Assembly: GCA_021613335.1 (NCBI GenBank)
Contig: JAJTWR010000290.1
Span: forward strand, 562,001-626,000
Source of the DNA: Whitmania pigra
Lineage: Eukaryota; Annelida; Clitellata; Hirudinida; Haemopidae
Direction: 5' to 3'
Length of the DNA: 64,000 nucleotides
The translations under genes and the position numbers were made by a program. Below, one piece after another: positions 23,601-35,535 of this stretch (the first letter of the stretch is position 1; the number at the start of each line of letters is the position of its first letter). Under the pieces are notes generated by a model, which was given only the letters and a program-made list of their open reading frames with translations, had not been told where the DNA came from and did no database searches.

Positions 23601-26600
23601 CAACCAGTCCTGGCTTTCAGGAACGGTTCCCTCCTTATGGAAGAAAGCCACTGTCGTCCCAATCCCTAAGAAAGGGAAGCCTCCTGCTCTTCCTTCCTTC
23701 CTCCTATCGGCCTATCTCTTTGACTTCCACTCTCTGCAAACTCCTGGAGAGGGTGATTGCCACGAGACTCCGATGGTTCTTAGAGAGCGGTAACCTGTTG
23801 AACCAGTACCAAGCGGGCTTCAGAAGAGCCCGAGGCTGTGTGGATCACATAGCCAGGCTGACGCAGGACATCGCCGCATCCTCAACCAAGAAAAGGAAGA
23901 CTCTCGCAGTTTTCCTCGACATGGAGAAGGCATTCGACATGGTTTGGAGAGAGGGGATCATCGAGCAACTCTCAAGGATGGGCATCAAGGGGAAACCCTT
24001 GATGTGGATCCACAATTTCCTTCAGGATAGAACTATCCAAGTGAGGGTTGGGTCCTCCCTCTCTGAACCGGTCACCCTAGAGAATGGCACACCACAGGGT
24101 AGCATCCTGAGCCCGTTGTTATTCATCATCATGATGAACTCTGTTCCGGAACCGACAAACGGGGTCGAGCTGTCCATGTATGCCGATGACATTGCTCTTT
24201 GGACGTCCGGAACGTCCATAGAAGCACTGACATCGAAAATGCAGAAACAGCTCGACAAAATGGCTAAGTTTCTATTTGCTAATGGTTTTAAGATCTCCGC
24301 ATCTAAATCACAAGCAGTCCTTTTTCAGAATACCAGAATCGGACGAGGAATGCGGGCATCAGACTGAGGGTCGGAGCGGAGGAGATCCCCCTGTCCAATA
24401 CAGCCACCTTTTTAGGAATCGTCCTGGACGCAAGACTAAACTGGAAGGCCCACGCAGAGTCTGTCAAGACGAGATGCAACAAGAGGCTCAACGCCATGAA
24501 AGCCATCTCGGGCAGTTCGTGGGGGGCGAGCAAATCCACCCTGCTCACAGTCTACAGAGCCACCATCCGCTCTGTTCTCGATTATGGATCTGAGGTAATC
24601 GACCTGGGGTGCAAGCAGATTCGAGACACATACGACAGTCTTCAGTATCAGGCACTGAAGATCTGCTGCGGTGCCATGAAGGGCACAAGTGCCTCGTCTC
24701 TGCGGGTGGAGTGCGGTGAGCTTCCCCTCGACCTTCGTCGTAAGAAGCTCATGGCAAACCACGCCCTCAGGTCGTTCGCCACCAATAATGTACCTGTTAA
24801 AAATAAATATTTCATTTCAGAGCCAAAGTCCCAAGTCGAAGTGAGGTTCCACTGCAGGATGAGGATAAGAGGCGAGGAGCCTCCGCACAAGAAAGTCGAG
24901 TCGGTGATCCCAGCAGATCTCCTGGAAGACATCAAGGAAGCACCTCCCAGATTCCCTCCTTGGAGACTGAGAAAGCCGACAATCGACTCCTCGAATCTCT
25001 CCTTCGAAGCCGACAACCCTCTGCGGATGCTGGTGGCAAGGGAAAAAATAGAGGATCTCCAGGACAGCCTCCTCTGCTACACGGACGCCTCCAAGACCGA
25101 GGACAACAAGGCCGGAATTGGGATTTACATCCCAAGGAAGGAAGTAAACATCAGTCTCAGGACGTCGAGTCACAGCTGCATTAGTTCAATCGAACTGGCA
25201 GCCATCGAGCGATGTTTACTACATGTCAAGGACTCATATCAGGAGGAGTCCTTCGACATTGTCGTCCTAAGTGACTCGCTTAGTGCCCTACAGGCACTAA
25301 AGGACGGCAACAATTATGCTCCCGATATTAAAAATGTACAGTTTTTAATTTCAGAAATTCAAGAGAGCGGCAGAAAGGTCACTCTCGTCTGGGTCCCTGC
25401 CCACGTTGGAATCCCTGGCAATGAGAAGGCCGATGCCCTGGCAAAGGCAGCCACTGCAAGGGATCAGATAGACCTCCGGATTCCGGCGTCTATCAAGGAT
25501 GTCAAAAGGTCCGTGGCCCGCAACATCTTCCAACAGTGGCAGACCAGATGGGATGAAGATCCTCGAAGCCTACATTATAAGTCCATAGAGAAACAAGTGT
25601 CGACGAAGAGCAAGTTCCAATGTGTCTCAAGGAGGAAGGAGGTTCTCATCTCCAGACTCCGAGTTGGAAAGTGTGCTCTGAATCAGCACTTGTTTCTCAT
25701 GAAACGGCACCCAGACGGGAGGTGCGAGAAGTGCCCTCAGGAAGACGAAAGTGTGCAGCATTTCCTCATGGAATGCCCAGCCCAGTCATCCCTGAGGAGA
25801 GAAATCAAGATGTTTACAGGTCTATCCGACATGAAATCCATGCTTAGCAATCCAGCAAGTGTGGACATCATTTATCGGTGGATCTGCAAAAACAGATTCG
25901 GCTTACTATAAGCCTTTTACAATTTTACCATAACTAATTAATGCTTTTTATTATTCTAATACTTTTCATTTTTCTAACTTACTTACTAACATACTAACTA
26001 AGTCCAAATCATCTCAGTTATGCAACGGACTATAATCAAATAAATAAATAAATAAAAAAAAAAAAATAAAAAAATAAATAAAGATGAAAATCTTGAATGA
26101 TAATATTGTGATTCTGCCGTCGTTACGTAATTGCAGTAAACTTATTAGGCTGGATTTAGAATATGATGGCATTCGTCTGTTAGATGATGCAATTGCAAAC
26201 CTGGCATCCCTGACCCATCTTTCACTATCCCACAATTACATAATAGAGCTCACCTCAAAGACCTTTGAAGGTCTAGAGAACCTTAGTTATCTTAATTTGG
26301 CTTCAAATTCCATTTATTTTATAGACTCACAGATATTTACAGAAAGCAATGTTCCTAAGTTGACATATTTGTATTTGAATAAAAATAATATTGTTAAAGT
26401 TGAGAAAGGCTCTTTCCGAGGGCTCTCTAATCTGGTCCTATTGGATCTCTCAGCAAATAGAATTGAAATACTTGAAAAATTTTCAACCAATAGCCATCAA
26501 CTGATGAGTCTGAAGACACTAAACCTTGGCTACAACAAGATTTCTCAAATTCCTGTTGACTTTTTTGAATTTGTACCAGCCTTAGAGCAGTTAAGTCTTG

Positions 26601-27543
26601 AGCATAATTTTCTCAAGAGCCTATCACAGTCAGATTTTACATTGCTTAGTGGAACTCTGGTCATATTAAATCTTCAAGGCAACCTCATATCTGAGGTTAA
26701 ATCAAAGTGCTTCCTGAATTTAAATAAGTTGGAAAAGATCGACCTCTCACACAACCAGCTCAAGGAGTTGAAGATCAAGGCATTGCCTGACAATAAATTT
26801 TCTCATGACAATATGTCTCTGATTCTGCTTATCTATGGCAACCCTATCAACTGTTCTAATTGTGACAATTCATGGATGGTTGCTTATCCAACACTTAAAG
26901 CAGTCAACCACCAAGATGAGACATTGTTGGTTCTTTTAGAAAGAATATTGATGTTATCCTAAATAGTCTGTAAAGTATTATGATGTGCATTGTTGGTAGA
27001 ATATTTTGTCTCAAAATGAGAATGTGAGGTGAAACTGGGTTGGCATTGCCCCATGCAGCATAAGTTTTAGATTATGTTTCTATAAATTATGAACATTCAG
27101 GTTCATAAAACTTTTATTGAGCTTCATGGCTACATTTATTAATTTCTTGGGTTTACTAAGTCAATGTAAATAGTATTTTTGAATAAATTTATATTTGAAT
27201 GATTGCCTACATCCAAAGTTTTTGTTGCAGATGTGTCATCCCAGCGAATGTGACTTTTAGAGATGCTGAAGACTTGCTCTTCCGACATTGCAATCATACC
27301 CAGGAATCATCCATGAAGACATTGTCTGTGGTTATCTTCTTACTTATAAGTTTCTCTCTTTTTGCCCTGATTATCTTATACATCATGTACAAGTTGAGGA
27401 AGAAGAGACAAGCAAATGCTACCCTTAGCTTGGGAGAAAGAGGAGGCTCATCACCTTCCCCTTCCAAGGGGGCATTTTCTTATCATGGCTTAAAGGAGCA
27501 GTTTCCATTTTCCATAGATGAGGCAGATGAAAATCGTCTATAA
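20699..27543 (+). CDS. LRR type I transmembrane protein, coding exon 1 interrupted by a LINE
   Basis: Coding parts are 20699-20905, then (after the inserted element and its target duplication) 26096-26925, then 27231-27543. Without the insertion this is 449 aa in one frame. Residues 1-20 form a signal peptide (MYFKGVVFVFLCVAITVFSL). A Cys-rich LRRNT follows, then about ten leucine-rich repeats (LTHLSLSHNYIIEL, LSYLNLASNSIYFI, LVLLDLSANRIEIL), and an LRRCT cap (NPINCSNCDNSW ... CVIPANVTF ... RHC). A single membrane span (SVVIFLLISFSLFALIILYI) precedes KLRKKRQ and a cytoplasmic tail of about 50 residues. The second donor (GTTGGTTC at 26926) is non-consensus, but phase and the LRRCT cysteines support it. 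In this haplotype the protein is probably truncated after about 80 residues (stop at 20945) unless the element is spliced out. The ligand is unknown. Confidence 0.8.
20895..20905 (+). repeat. LINE target-site duplication, left copy
   Basis: TGAAAATCTTG, identical to 26085-26095. The perfect match indicates a recent insertion. It lies inside the LRR coding frame (codons for ...LKIL). Confidence 0.9.
20940..22178 (+). CDS. LINE ORF1 protein (Gag-like, zinc-knuckle)
   Basis: The product is 412 aa. After a basic N-terminal region it has three Cys/His knuckles at about residues 183-239 (CFKCNGYGHIAVNC, CPKCHGEHSLKEC, CATCDSTSHFTGQAVC). A lysine-rich segment follows (KPKSKAKKRKAKKAKK). Such proteins bind the element RNA and form the ribonucleoprotein needed for target-primed reverse transcription. 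The ORF is intact and overlaps the ORF2 start by 26 bp in another frame, the usual arrangement for reinitiation or coupled translation. The start at 20940 is 35 bp from the left end of the insertion. Confidence 0.9.
   Translation: MDNVELMDDGFRTVESRKRRRMESSASSTVERPRRVTKETKVFIRMETKNLNPVRVQKQVSGVLGRNDAKIIACKDLLIVLAKNEAEIAKLSQIKELDGVSANVRVAVKPKLCIVGVPASVDDETIVESTGCVSATRVHKTVGGKKVATPVVIVSFAGANPAKVKIGYLSFKVQAFVREPTRCFKCNGYGHIAVNCQHKAKCPKCHGEHSLKECQQKELTEKRCATCDSTSHFTGQAVCPQRKIEKEALTIRANKHISYAKAVEAATSKVARREAVPAPAPSVSGVTPADSIVKQGNPQKPKSKAKKRKAKKAKKAAASTQQSSQPAATSSNNFNGGAADSQQGVPALLAKLIFKISAGMNKRFQGGNQDQMLDMLNHVLLLALDSIQEEPVPGAAVVAIKRCLVAQTVQHG
22153..25911 (+). pseudogene. LINE ORF2: endonuclease-reverse transcriptase-RNase H, two frameshifts
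   Basis: The first segment (22153 to about 23700) holds an apurinic-type endonuclease (NIIQWNCQGI, VILLQETFL, CGDLNAHSP, GSDHLII) and the start of the reverse transcriptase. The frame then shifts at a TTCC run (23690-23701), which looks like a 4-bp duplication. The second segment (to about 24350) has the RT core with the catalytic SMYADDIALW and TPQGSILSPLLF. A second shift near 24320-24360 returns to the first frame. The third segment ends the RT and carries RNase H with its D-E-D-D set (CYTDASKT, SIELAAIE, LSDSLSAL, GNEKADALAK) and a C-terminal Cys/His motif (CEKCPQEDESVQHFLMEC). Apart from the two shifts the enzyme looks undamaged, so this is a young copy or contains sequencing errors. Confidence 0.88.
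26085..26095 (+). repeat. LINE target-site duplication, right copy
   Basis: Second copy of TGAAAATCTTG, directly after the A-rich tail of the element. The LRR reading frame resumes right after it. Confidence 0.9.
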
Positions 27544-29619
27544 GAGAATCTAGAAGATTTTCATCTTCCTTTTGCAATGACCCTCAACAGAGTAGGCTTT
27601 TTATATCTCTTTGTTTGACTAATGGAGGCGTTTTTATGTAGTTGCGCTAGCTCTATCATCATTCAATGATGAGTGCCTGTTGAATAATTCTAACCTCTAC
27701 CACTTTAGCACATTTAAAATTTATTTTCTCTAATTACCATTGCAAAATATTTTAGTGACACCTGGAACTATAAAATGAATGACCCATCTCAATCAGGTCG
27801 TTCAACCCTGGTGTCTCTAGTGTTTGTCTTTTTTTTAATCTTTTCATTTTACGAGTGCCTTTCACCAAGTTATAAACATAAACATGACTAAGCAGTGCAT
27901 GCATTTTTGTTTATTGAAACCATTGTTATTGTAAGTTTAATGCTAATAACTTATTTATTATTGATTTGAATCATTTATAGGCAATTTATTTTTAATTTAT
28001 TCATCCTGCCTTGGATCCAGATAATATCTGTAATAATAACAGTAACAGTTAATTTTTAAAGTGCATAACATCATATGCTAGTTATATATTCTGGGAATGC
28101 TAATTTTTATATATCAATTCTTAGTAACATAATACAAATGAAAACCATATAATTCATAAACCGCTTCATTAAAAAGCTGATTGAGAAGAATATTTATTTG
28201 AGATTACGATCTTGTTTGCTCTCACTTTACATGGTTATCTGCTAAAACGATTCACGGACTTGTTCCACATATTTTTTTTTTAAATTTGCTTTGTTTAGGA
28301 GAATCATCCAAATTGTTTATTTATAATTTTAGCTAGTGTATTGCTTTCTACTGACTGCACCAAACACAATCTGCAAATTTGTTCTTGTTCATCAGCACTC
28401 AATCTTTGCACAAGGTTAAAAGTGAAACGATTTTTAACAACATGTGAGTTACAATTTAGCAAGAAGGTGATGCAAGCATGCCTGAGAGGAGCATTGATCG
28501 GAAACAAATTGCTAAACATTTTGATTAAGTTTAATGGATGGTTGCTTAAATATTGTTCAAAATAAATTTGAAAATTAATTAATTTTGTTGTGTCAAAACA
28601 ATCATAAGAGCTCAAATTGATCTGCCGAATCAAGCATGGAATGTTAACCAAAACAACACTAGGTATTTATCTGGAGATTACTTGAACACTGAAAATGTGT
28701 TGAAATGAAAATTGAAACTGAAGAAAAATGTTTTGGGATATAAAATAGAACAAAACATGAAATAGAGATTTTGCTCTTGAAACAAGGCTCAAGTGTAAAG
28801 GATTAAAGGATTATAATTAAATTATGATAATGGGACAAAAGCCTGAAACAAAGCTGAAGTGAACAATTTTTAGTCAAAAACGTTAATGACAATGCTATAT
28901 CTTTTTAGTAATGGTTAAAGTAAGTCTGAAAAAATAAGAATCAAATTGGAGCAATTCTCTTGGCTGTGCCAGAAGAGGCCAATCAGGAAAAGGAACCTCT
29001 GCTGTGTCACACACACAAATTTGTAAGAATTTAATTGAAGTCTGCTTGGATTCATAATCCATGCCCCAAAAGCAGGAAAAATGGTAATTAAAAGCTACAA
29101 TGTGGTCCAACGTGAATTGCTATGATAGCATAAAAGTATATTCAATACAATGACATTTCTTATTGCTGTTCAAGTTTAGGATTGCTTTAGCAAGACCTTG
29201 AAAAGCATTGTTTGACAGACAACTATCTACCAAATCAATAAGATTTCAGACAATAGTGGTAAGAACATTTTTAAAATGTTAATGGGAATGTTGCATTGAT
29301 ACAATTTACAAAGCTTTTCTCATGAATGGCTGCAAAAGCAACATTGTATAAGTGAGTAATTAGTGAAGTGATGAAAAAGTCATAGAGTTAGGGTAAGATA
29401 TCACCATCATATAATACCAATAATATCTCCAAATGAAATGTGAATTTGTTACTTTTGTAAATACCCTATAAATACAAAGATGTAAATTATAATTAGTAAA
29501 AGCATGGGATAAATAATGGCAAACAACCGAATCTTCAGCTTTATGCTCTAGTAAGCATGAACACCTGTGTCTCGTGACGCACAGCTTTAAGCAGATAATT
29601 TGCAACCTGTGGTCAGAAG
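27544..29619. other. Region between the convergent LRR and ankyrin genes
   Basis: The two genes converge here, so both 3' UTRs should lie in this stretch. Only one candidate coding exon is seen (28304-28658, described separately). Short open pieces on the minus strand at about 28895-29260 are broken by stops. Confidence 0.4.
28304..28658 (-). CDS. Possible 3'-terminal exon of an unidentified gene
   Basis: An open frame of about 117 codons following a possible acceptor (CCTAG at 28659-28663). Its composition looks like a globular protein end (NLVQRLSADEQEQICRLCL, then ...AKIINKQFG and stop). It has no ATG near its start, so it would need upstream exons, and I could not connect it with other exons by phase. 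No family is recognised. It could be chance coding potential inside a 3' UTR. Confidence 0.25.
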
Positions 29620-32600
29620 TTATATCTTAATTCCTGGGAATTTTAAGAGCTCTTTCCTAAGGTGAGAGTCAGCACTTTTTTGAGTCAGCTCAGCCCCATG
29701 CTCCAAGAGCAAATTAATGAGCTTGACCATTGCAATGGGGTCAGGGTTATGCAGATCAAAGGCCATCCTGAGGAATTTGAATCCAGGTTGAAGCATGCTC
29801 TTTATCATGCTTTGGTGGTTATCTGGGTAAGCATTCTTAATTGCCTGGAACAGATGAGATACAAGATGGTGGCCACGCTCTGCTGCACAAGAAAGGGGGG
29901 TTCTGTTGAGCGAGTCCTGAAATATCAGTCTCAGTTGACCAAATGTAATAATCACAATAAAACTATTATTAAAGTATTTTAATATTGCAATAAAGCCTGT
30001 CACAATTTCACCTAATTTAATGTGATTATATTTATATCTGTCTTCAACAATTGATTCAATTGCATTTTGAATATTTTGGAGGAGTTATTAGGAGTGCCTA
30101 TCATAAGATTTGATATAAAACAACAAATGCTTCCAAGTTGGTTGCAACATGAAATCATTGCAAAACCTGCATGTTGATATCAGATCCCCTCATGACAAGA
30201 TGATAAATAATCTCTTTTGACATACTGAGTGGCATATCTTGACACAAAATGGCCACATGAAGAGGTGTGCAACCTGAAATATGTGCAATCAACTCAGGAA
30301 TTTTCATGCATAGGAAAGTAAAATCTATTTATGTTTTCCAAATTTGGAAACTGAGCAATACTTAATCAAGTGACTAATTTTAATACCTCTTCAAAAAATC
30401 CATAAATGAAAAAAATAATATCAGCATTGATAGCCAACAATGGACGTGATCCCATTCAGATTATTATCCATATTCAGCTGACTAAAAATCACTACATTGA
30501 CATTCAATCAAATTTTAACTCATACAAAATTGATAAAAACCCGCTAAAAATAAATCCTTACCATTAAATTGATTGCTTGGCATCAACTAAATGATTGTAA
30601 ATAGGCAGCTGTAAAATTTAATATCTTAACCTTCTGAACCAAGCTGTGCAAGATCTGCTTTTGGAGAACACAGCAGTTCTATCAGGACAGGAAGATAAGT
30701 AGAATTTGATTGAGCTTTGGAGATGACATGGCTTATCAGGGACTCTGTTTTCCATTTTTGTACCCCTTGGCATGGTGTGACTACGGGGATGTTCACATCA
30801 GCTCCCATATCAACCAAGAGTCTCACCTTCTGTGCATTGCAGAGATGGACTGCATAATGCAGTGGAGTCTAAGTAAGTAAAAATTATAACATAAAATTAT
30901 GTTATGTACCTAAATAGGCAGCTAGAGAGAAAGCTCAGAAGCAATTGAAACTTTATTTGACAATAATAATATATTATGTACTATTACTCCAAACAAATAT
31001 AATATAGTTTTTACAAAAATCCCAATATTTAGCTTGTTATCAAAGAATGTCCCAACATTTCAAAACAACAAAGTTTTATGAATCAGTCAATGCAAAATTG
31101 TCTGAGTAACATTAAAATATTATAAGACAAGATCTTTGGACACCTCTAAGACAGTTTGCAAACATGTGAAGTTAATATGTAAAAGTGGCAAGATGCTCTC
31201 TTATATACCATTGCCCATATACCAGACACCTAATAATATTTAATCAGTTGAAGATCCAGTTCTTCAGGATAAAACAAGAACCAAGGCTATGAGTAATGTG
31301 CCATATAAATGAATTGTTATTATAGTGATCAGATTTTTGTTCAAAATCCCTCATCCAGATTTGTCTTTATGAATCACGTTGTTAAAGTCTGGAATTTCAT
31401 CACCCACTTATAATATTTCCTCAACAACTTATTTAATCTTTCAGTCCTATCAATAGACAATTTATCATGCTGATATACTTAAAGCTGTGAGCCAATATTG
31501 TCTACACATTCCATTAACTATGATATTTGAGATATGATCCTGTCAACCTCATGCAAATCATGATTACAAACTATATCATGATTTATCAATTTTCATTTTT
31601 GTAAATACTCATGTGATTGCTATGGATTTCAACAGCCTACGTGTGCAAGGAGACAATAGCACAAGTGACGTTAACCAGTCAATAGTCATCATTTGTCATA
31701 AGCCTCCCTTCTATGCAAATTCAATGCCTTTCATGGAAGTTATATCATTTGAATTACTGAGGATTCATGATAAGATGTGGAAGGCAAATTTGAAGGACAT
31801 AGGAAGGACCAACCAAACTACTGTCAAAACATAATTGAATAAACTGCCAATTTAACTGTATTTAGCTAAAGATTTGATATTAATTACCTCTCACATTTAA
31901 ATTTAAGTAAATTAAAGCAAACTTAATAGCTAATTGGAAGCTTACTCGATTGGACTTATTCTTCTTGTTAATAAATTCTGAAAGCAATCCACTCCTTTTA
32001 TATCTTTCCAACAGAGCCTTGGATAAGGATGGGTTGCATTTTAAGACAACCTCTGTAATCAACCTTCAACATAAAAACTTAATTCACAAAACAATGTCCA
32101 ATTAGGAAAATAGAAATCACTTTCGGGTAATTTTGTGGGCATTAGTTATTGCACGGAACTTGATTTATATTTCATTTTTAGGCTTACATACATATTTAAG
32201 CAAAGCAAAATTTCAAATTAAATGAGATGAAATAGTGGTGGCCAAAAAGACTTGACAAGATCATAAGAATTATTCATGTGTGTCACATTCATGTTAATTA
32301 ATTATAATAATGAAATATTTAATTCAAGATTAAAAATTTTAAATTCTGGTTGTTAGCTCACGTATTGCCATGTTCATCTGATTTTGTCAACTCTTCCTCA
32401 GGCAATGCTGCCATTGCTCTATAGGCACTGATGTCCTTGTCTGTGAGCGGTTCATAAAACCAATAAAACAATGTTGTTAATTCCGATAACCTAAGTGAAC
32501 TAATAAAAATGTAGAAAAAGCTAAAATGACAAAGCTAAACTTCAATGCCATCAAATTTGTCAATTCTGCATACAAATAATAATATAAATAAGTAAAGTAT

Positions 32601-34093
32601 TATCTAGCAAAAGCTTTTTCAGAGTTTTTTCTGTTTGACATCGAATAAAATAATAATTAAAAATAATTAATATTATGTTGCCATATCAATAAACTTTTTT
32701 TTTCTAAATTTCAACCTGGCATTTTGATATCAGTCCTTGAAACCAATTTAAGATATCTTTGGAACATAATTTCTGAAACAAAATGCAATTATTTATAGGT
32801 ATTAATAATATCGAAACTCATTATAATAAATCAGCAACCTCATTAAACCGAAAAATTTAACTAACCATTAATTCTAGAATCATGATTTTGCACAAAAAGC
32901 CGGAATTCACCATTTTCATCCTTCTCGACTATTATGTCATTTAAGGGATCATAGGGAGGTGTGTTGTCTCCCAAAGGGAGAAAGGACACATTACCTCCTG
33001 GACAAGAGGAAGCAGCTGCAATACCCTCAAAATAATTGAGATTGAAGTCATCATTATCAAGTGATTGAGGAGAATTTATACATGAGGGACTGTCTGGACT
33101 CTTCTCAGAAAGATCAGAATCACCAAAAAAAAATTTGTCAGAGCAGCTATCTCCTAGGCAAGAGGCATCTGTAATCTCTTCTGGGAGAATGTCTCCTAGG
33201 ATTGATTCATTGCAATCTACTCCAGATTGAGTTTGCTCAATTGATCGAGGAGAATTTAGAAATGATGGACATCTTAAAATCTCGTCAAAAGAGGGTTCCA
33301 AGCATGGAGTTACTGCCATGATCGGCTTTTTCAAAGACATTTTAATTGGCAAATTCTCTGATTGTGTATAGAGGAGAGGATCAAAAGAGTTATTGGAATT
33401 ATTAATCTTTGAAACATGCTTCAAGTTGATCACCTGAGGAGCAGTAGGAAATGGACTCCTTATCACAACTGTACCTCCTGAAAACCCATCTTCATGCTTT
33501 AAGATATTGCATGTTTGTCTATATCCTGGATTATAATTATTACTGAAGCTAGTTGTTGGAGAAGAGAGTGTAGGAAGATAGTTGATGTAAGCATGTGCAT
33601 TCTGAAACATGTCTCTGTCATATGGTTTTGTCCCACTTTTTGTCTTACATTCTTTTCCTCTTGGTATAACTTCACATATGCTAATGTCATCCGTCTGTAT
33701 TCCCCCAACATTGCCATGACAATTATTTGTTTTTTCACCATTTATTTTGCTGAAATGGACTTTTTCGTCAATTTCAAGTTTTGATAAGCTTACAGACAAG
33801 TCATCATCTGCAAGTCTCCTACAATCAATCTTATTGTTGTTGCTGAGAAATAAATTGCTCTTGTTGTCGATGCTTTTATCTATATCCAGGCTGGCGTTAT
33901 CTGGTGAATTTTTACTATCATTCTTTTTCAGCTGCTCTTCAAACAAAGGTAAAACAATGGATTCCAGTATTATTTTCTGAACTGAGTAACATTTCTCAGT
34001 TTCTGTTTCCAACTTTAACTTGATGTCTTTGGTCGTGGATACACTCTCAAATTTGGATTCAAAAGTTCTTGAAATGCCAAGAGTATCCGTCAT
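29620..34093 (-). CDS. Ankyrin-repeat protein with long Ser/acidic N-terminal half
   Basis: Seven exons (32866-34093, 32716-32772, 32362-32440, 31946-32063, 30631-30868, 30167-30273, 29620-29916) give 707 aa with all phases consistent. The first 400 residues are low-complexity, rich in Ser, Asn and Asp, with no recognised domain. The C-terminal third has ankyrin repeats (TPLHYAVHLCNAQKVRLLVDM, here cut by an insertion; CTPLHVAILCQDMPLSMS; RTPLSCAAERGHHLVSHLF), with the usual TPLH turns and GADVN/GSDIN ends. The layout, an unstructured acidic half followed by a C-terminal ankyrin block, recalls nuclear IkappaB-type proteins. I do not see a decisive signature, so this is only a guess. The start at 34093 (MTDTLGISRT) is the first ATG of the long exon. 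Confidence 0.8.
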
Positions 34094-35136
34094 TGCAGTA
34101 CTTTCAAATGGCTTTCAACAAAAACCAATACTTTTCCCCAAATATTCTTTTTTTTTTGGATGACGTTCTCGGTCGGACAGCTCCAGCAAATATTACAATT
34201 TATGATTAACAGTAAACCGAAACCATAGGTGGAGCAGGGCAAAGCAAGCAAGCAAACATGTACTATCGCATCATTTAACAACGCAGTAAGGATAAGGAAG
34301 TAAGTATTTTCCAGAACTACCAAATTTAGACAAAAATGTCTTCTTTACCGTCAGAATAAAAAAATTATATATATAAATTCTCATTTTGTACCATTTTAAT
34401 AAACAATAAAAAACAAAAATTGCTTTACTTTAACCAAAAATTTATCTCTTGAACTCGAAAATTGGCATCGTACATTTCTTCTAGACAGTGGTGGAAAATT
34501 TAGGATGGAGGCATGGCCCTCATCATGATTCAGAAAATACAAAAAACTTAAATCTAGTTTAATTTAAAATTTGTTTCAATTAGTTCAATAGTTTACCACT
34601 TTGGATGAAAATTTTAGTAGCTGTCTCCCCCTCCCCTAAATCATCTCAGTGGCTCCAGTGTGTCCCTCCCATCCCCAGTTCTAGATCCGCCACTGCTAAT
34701 TTCCCGGATTGCTATCTTGACAAGATGAGTCTTCAGTTGAATTTTATTCAGCTCGATTGTCGGCTGAGAGCGAATTATAGGGCAGATGAGCGGTAATTTG
34801 GGGAGCAGGGGGTGCCACGGCATCCACTGACCCCAGACTACAAATTTTGTCTGAAGAATCTTTGTACAAATTTCTGAGACAATTTAATTCAAATGACGCA
34901 TCTTAGATTCTACTCCAAAGTAACCTTTAGCGTTATTCTGAAGTTAAAACCTGTCATACTAAATGAACAGTTTATTCGCATGTGATAACAATTTATTTAT
35001 TTACAAAGGTAGAACGGATGCATTAGTAATCTCTAACTGTACACTACTTCCATTGTTAGGTTTCGAAATTGCCAAACAAATTGAGTTTCAATATTTCATA
35101 AACCTTTTAAAATTTGAGAGGGAGATAAGAAAGGAT
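34094..35136. other. Intergenic: ankyrin gene promoter, a MITE and the POLR2D 3' flank
   Basis: No coding exon is seen. A candidate hAT-type MITE occupies 34486-34695. AATAAA-like signals on the minus strand near 34990-35005 could end the POLR2D transcript. Confidence 0.4.
34486..34695. mobile_element. Candidate hAT-type MITE
   Basis: The left end reads CAGTGGTGGAAAATTTAGG. The reverse complement of the right end reads CAGTGGCGGATCTAGAACT. Such CAGTGGCGGATC-type termini are common in hAT miniature elements. The 210-bp interior is non-coding. A clean 8-bp target duplication is not visible, so the call is tentative. Confidence 0.4.
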
Positions 35137-35535
35137 TCAATACTGAAAGCTTCTATTAGTCTTAATATCGTCAAGAACTTCTTGCAGTGATTGATCATCA
35201 ATCCTGTTTTCCAAACTTGGTATAAATGATTTGGCTTCATCAGCATTCTCAGGGCATAGGTTTGCGATGCTGGCAAGCTCATACTTATGGAGGTTCTTGT
35301 GCATCAACATGTTTCTTGTGGCATTTATGGTTTCTCTATTAGAAAACTTGGAGAATCTTTGAGCATAGGCAAGCGTTTTCATTGTGGTGAGAGGCAATTC
35401 TTCTTCTGAATTTTCATTTTGAGCTTTTCTAAATTCCAGCAATAACTTAACCTCTGAAATCAAGAGAACATCTGCATTGTCGAACTCTTTAGGAAATATT
35501 AAATCGCTTGCTTCTCCTTTGTCGGTGGTCGCCAT
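35137..35535 (-). CDS. POLR2D: DNA-directed RNA polymerase II subunit RPB4
   Basis: An intronless ORF of 132 aa (human POLR2D is 142). It carries the family signatures [48 protein letters not shown] and the C-terminal [14 protein letters not shown]4 pairs with RPB7 to form the Pol II stalk, which takes part in initiation, RNA exit and mRNA decay coupling. The start is set at the ATG at 35535 ([10 protein letters not shown]), which aligns with the family N terminus; the frame is open further upstream to 35640. Lack of introns is unusual beside these intron-rich neighbours, but no poly(A) tract or target duplication marks it as a retrocopy. Confidence 0.95.
   Translation of the reverse strand: MATTDKGEASDLIFPKEFDNADVLLISEVKLLLEFRKAQNENSEEELPLTTMKTLAYAQRFSKFSNRETINATRNMLMHKNLHKYELASIANLCPENADEAKSFIPSLENRIDDQSLQEVLDDIKTNRSFQY

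Larger units (their letters stand above)
20906..26084 (+). mobile_element. Full-length non-LTR retrotransposon (I-type LINE with RNase H)
   Basis: This 5.18 kb insertion is flanked by perfect copies of TGAAAATCTTG (20895-20905 and 26085-26095). It has a short 5' leader, ORF1 with three zinc knuckles, ORF2 with endonuclease, reverse transcriptase and RNase H, and a 3' tail ending in TAAA repeats and A runs. Its coding GC content is clearly higher than that of the host exons. The RNase H domain and ORF1 type fit the I superfamily; a finer clade is not claimed. Two very short 3'-tail copies occur at 44805-44849 and 54697-54753. Confidence 0.93.

Noticed and set aside
28895..29260. Minus-strand LRR-like and other coding pieces (SCLSNNAFQGLAKAILNL)
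   Set aside because: Frames are broken by stops and I could not link them by splice phase, so I do not call a gene.
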